From assembly GCA_031274385.1 (NCBI GenBank), contig JAISQH010000358.1:1-5946 (forward strand): a stretch of 5,946 bases of DNA. Reading direction: 5' to 3'. The DNA comes from Planctomycetaceae bacterium. Its GTDB lineage: Bacteria > Planctomycetota > Planctomycetia > Pirellulales > Thermoguttaceae. A program made the position numbers and the translations under genes. The notes below the pieces were generated by a model that was not told the DNA's origin, did not search any database, and worked only from the letters and a program-made list of their open reading frames with translations. Numbering within the stretch: the stretch's first letter is position 1; every line of letters starts with the position of its first letter. Below, piece after piece: positions 5,811 to 5,946 of the stretch.

Positions 5811-5839
5811 ACCCCGTGCTGCGCAGGCTTGCACGGGGT
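5811..5839. repeat. Right second hairpin, CCCCGTGC type
   Basis: ACCCCGTGC (5811-5819) pairs perfectly with GCACGGGGT (5831-5839) around an 11-base loop. It is the inverted copy of 5406-5433 and has a stronger stem than its left partner. Confidence 0.87.
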
Positions 5840-5850
5840 TATCCAACTTG

Positions 5851-5866
5851 AACTCCTACGGAGTTG
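5851..5866. repeat. Right outer hairpin, ACTCC type
   Basis: AACTCC, loop TAC, GGAGTT forms a 6-bp stem. It is the inverted copy of 5378-5394; the seventh pair is lost here by a single change. Confidence 0.85.
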
Positions 5867-5869
5867 TTT

Positions 5870-5946
5870 TAATTCATCGTACAAACCGAACACATTATTA
5901 AAAGTTTTGCGAACTACGGGATGTTAATAATACCTTTACAAAAATA
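5870..5946. other. A/T-rich sequence to the right of the element
   Basis: No gene, RNA or clear signal is visible in these 77 bases. CATCGT at 5875-5880 mirrors ACGATG at 5342-5347, a hint that the element reaches a little further out than the core palindrome. The window ends before any downstream gene is seen. Confidence 0.5.

Larger units (their letters stand above)
5375..5869. repeat. Long imperfect palindrome built from mirrored hairpin modules
   Basis: The left arm (5375 to about 5602) is matched in reverse complement by the right arm (about 5639 to 5869) around a centre of about 37 nt near 5620. The outer 96-base segments (5375-5470 and 5774-5869) share an exact 19-base block, an exact 20-base block and an exact 18-base block at their inner end. 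The A/T-rich middles match at 21 of 25 positions (5504-5528 with 5720-5744), the next blocks at 17 of 20 (5545-5564 with 5668-5687), and the innermost blocks are a perfect 20-bp pair. Module centres fall between about 5616 and 5625, so only small indels separate the arms. The structure resembles a bilateral REP/BIME-like or MITE-like repeat. No transposase gene is inside and no clean target-site duplication was found. Identity as a mobile element is inference. Confidence 0.85.

Noticed and set aside
5378..5866. CRISPR array or tandem regulatory sites, suggested by recurring short palindromes
   Set aside because: Copies are few, alternate between different sequences, and are arranged in mirror order and not as direct repeats with unique spacers.

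Overview
The window looks like a contig-end fragment from a member of the Planctomycetota, judged from gene content alone. The first gene is a DUF1559 pseudopilin-like protein whose N-terminal helix (AIIGVLIALLLPAVQAAREA) is nearly diagnostic for that phylum. The second encodes a small lipoprotein with a transthyretin/carboxypeptidase-regulatory-like fold, and the third a very large exported flavoprotein-type oxidoreductase; both are common in planctomycetes. The base composition leans to A+T, which points away from the classic GC-rich members. The exact lineage cannot be read from the sequence.

Layout. Positions 1-22 are a pure C run followed by a G/C-rich stretch, most likely an assembly or sequencing artefact at a contig end. 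From about 75 to 1258 lies the DUF1559 gene; its 5' end appears broken by one missing base near 83-92. After a 49-nt A/T-rich gap comes the lipoprotein gene (1308-1799). Nine bases later, with its ribosome-binding site overlapping the lipoprotein stop codon, comes the 1149-residue oxidoreductase gene (1809-5258). All three genes are on the + strand. The last two are almost certainly co-transcribed and probably translationally coupled.

The three products all appear to go to the cell envelope or beyond: a pseudopilin-like surface or secretion-associated protein, a lipoprotein, and a Sec-exported protein with two FAD-type Rossmann units, a galactose-binding-like (F5/8 type C) insertion and HEAT-like C-terminal repeats. 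A shared role in handling an external polymer or glycan is plausible but is inference only.

The final ~690 bases (5259-5946) hold no convincing gene, but they contain the most unusual structure of the window: a roughly 495-bp imperfect palindrome (about 5375-5869). Each arm carries the same ordered series of short hairpins: an ACTCC/GGAGT hairpin, a CCCCGTGC/GCACGGGG hairpin, an ACTCT/AGAGT hairpin, an A/T-rich spacer, an AAGGTAGGC block, and a GTCGGCG/CGCCGAC hairpin. The series is repeated in mirror order on the other side of a ~37-nt centre. The loops of the small hairpins are reverse complements between arms, so this is true inversion. It resembles a bilateral REP/BIME-like or MITE-like repeat, but I do not recognise it as a named family.
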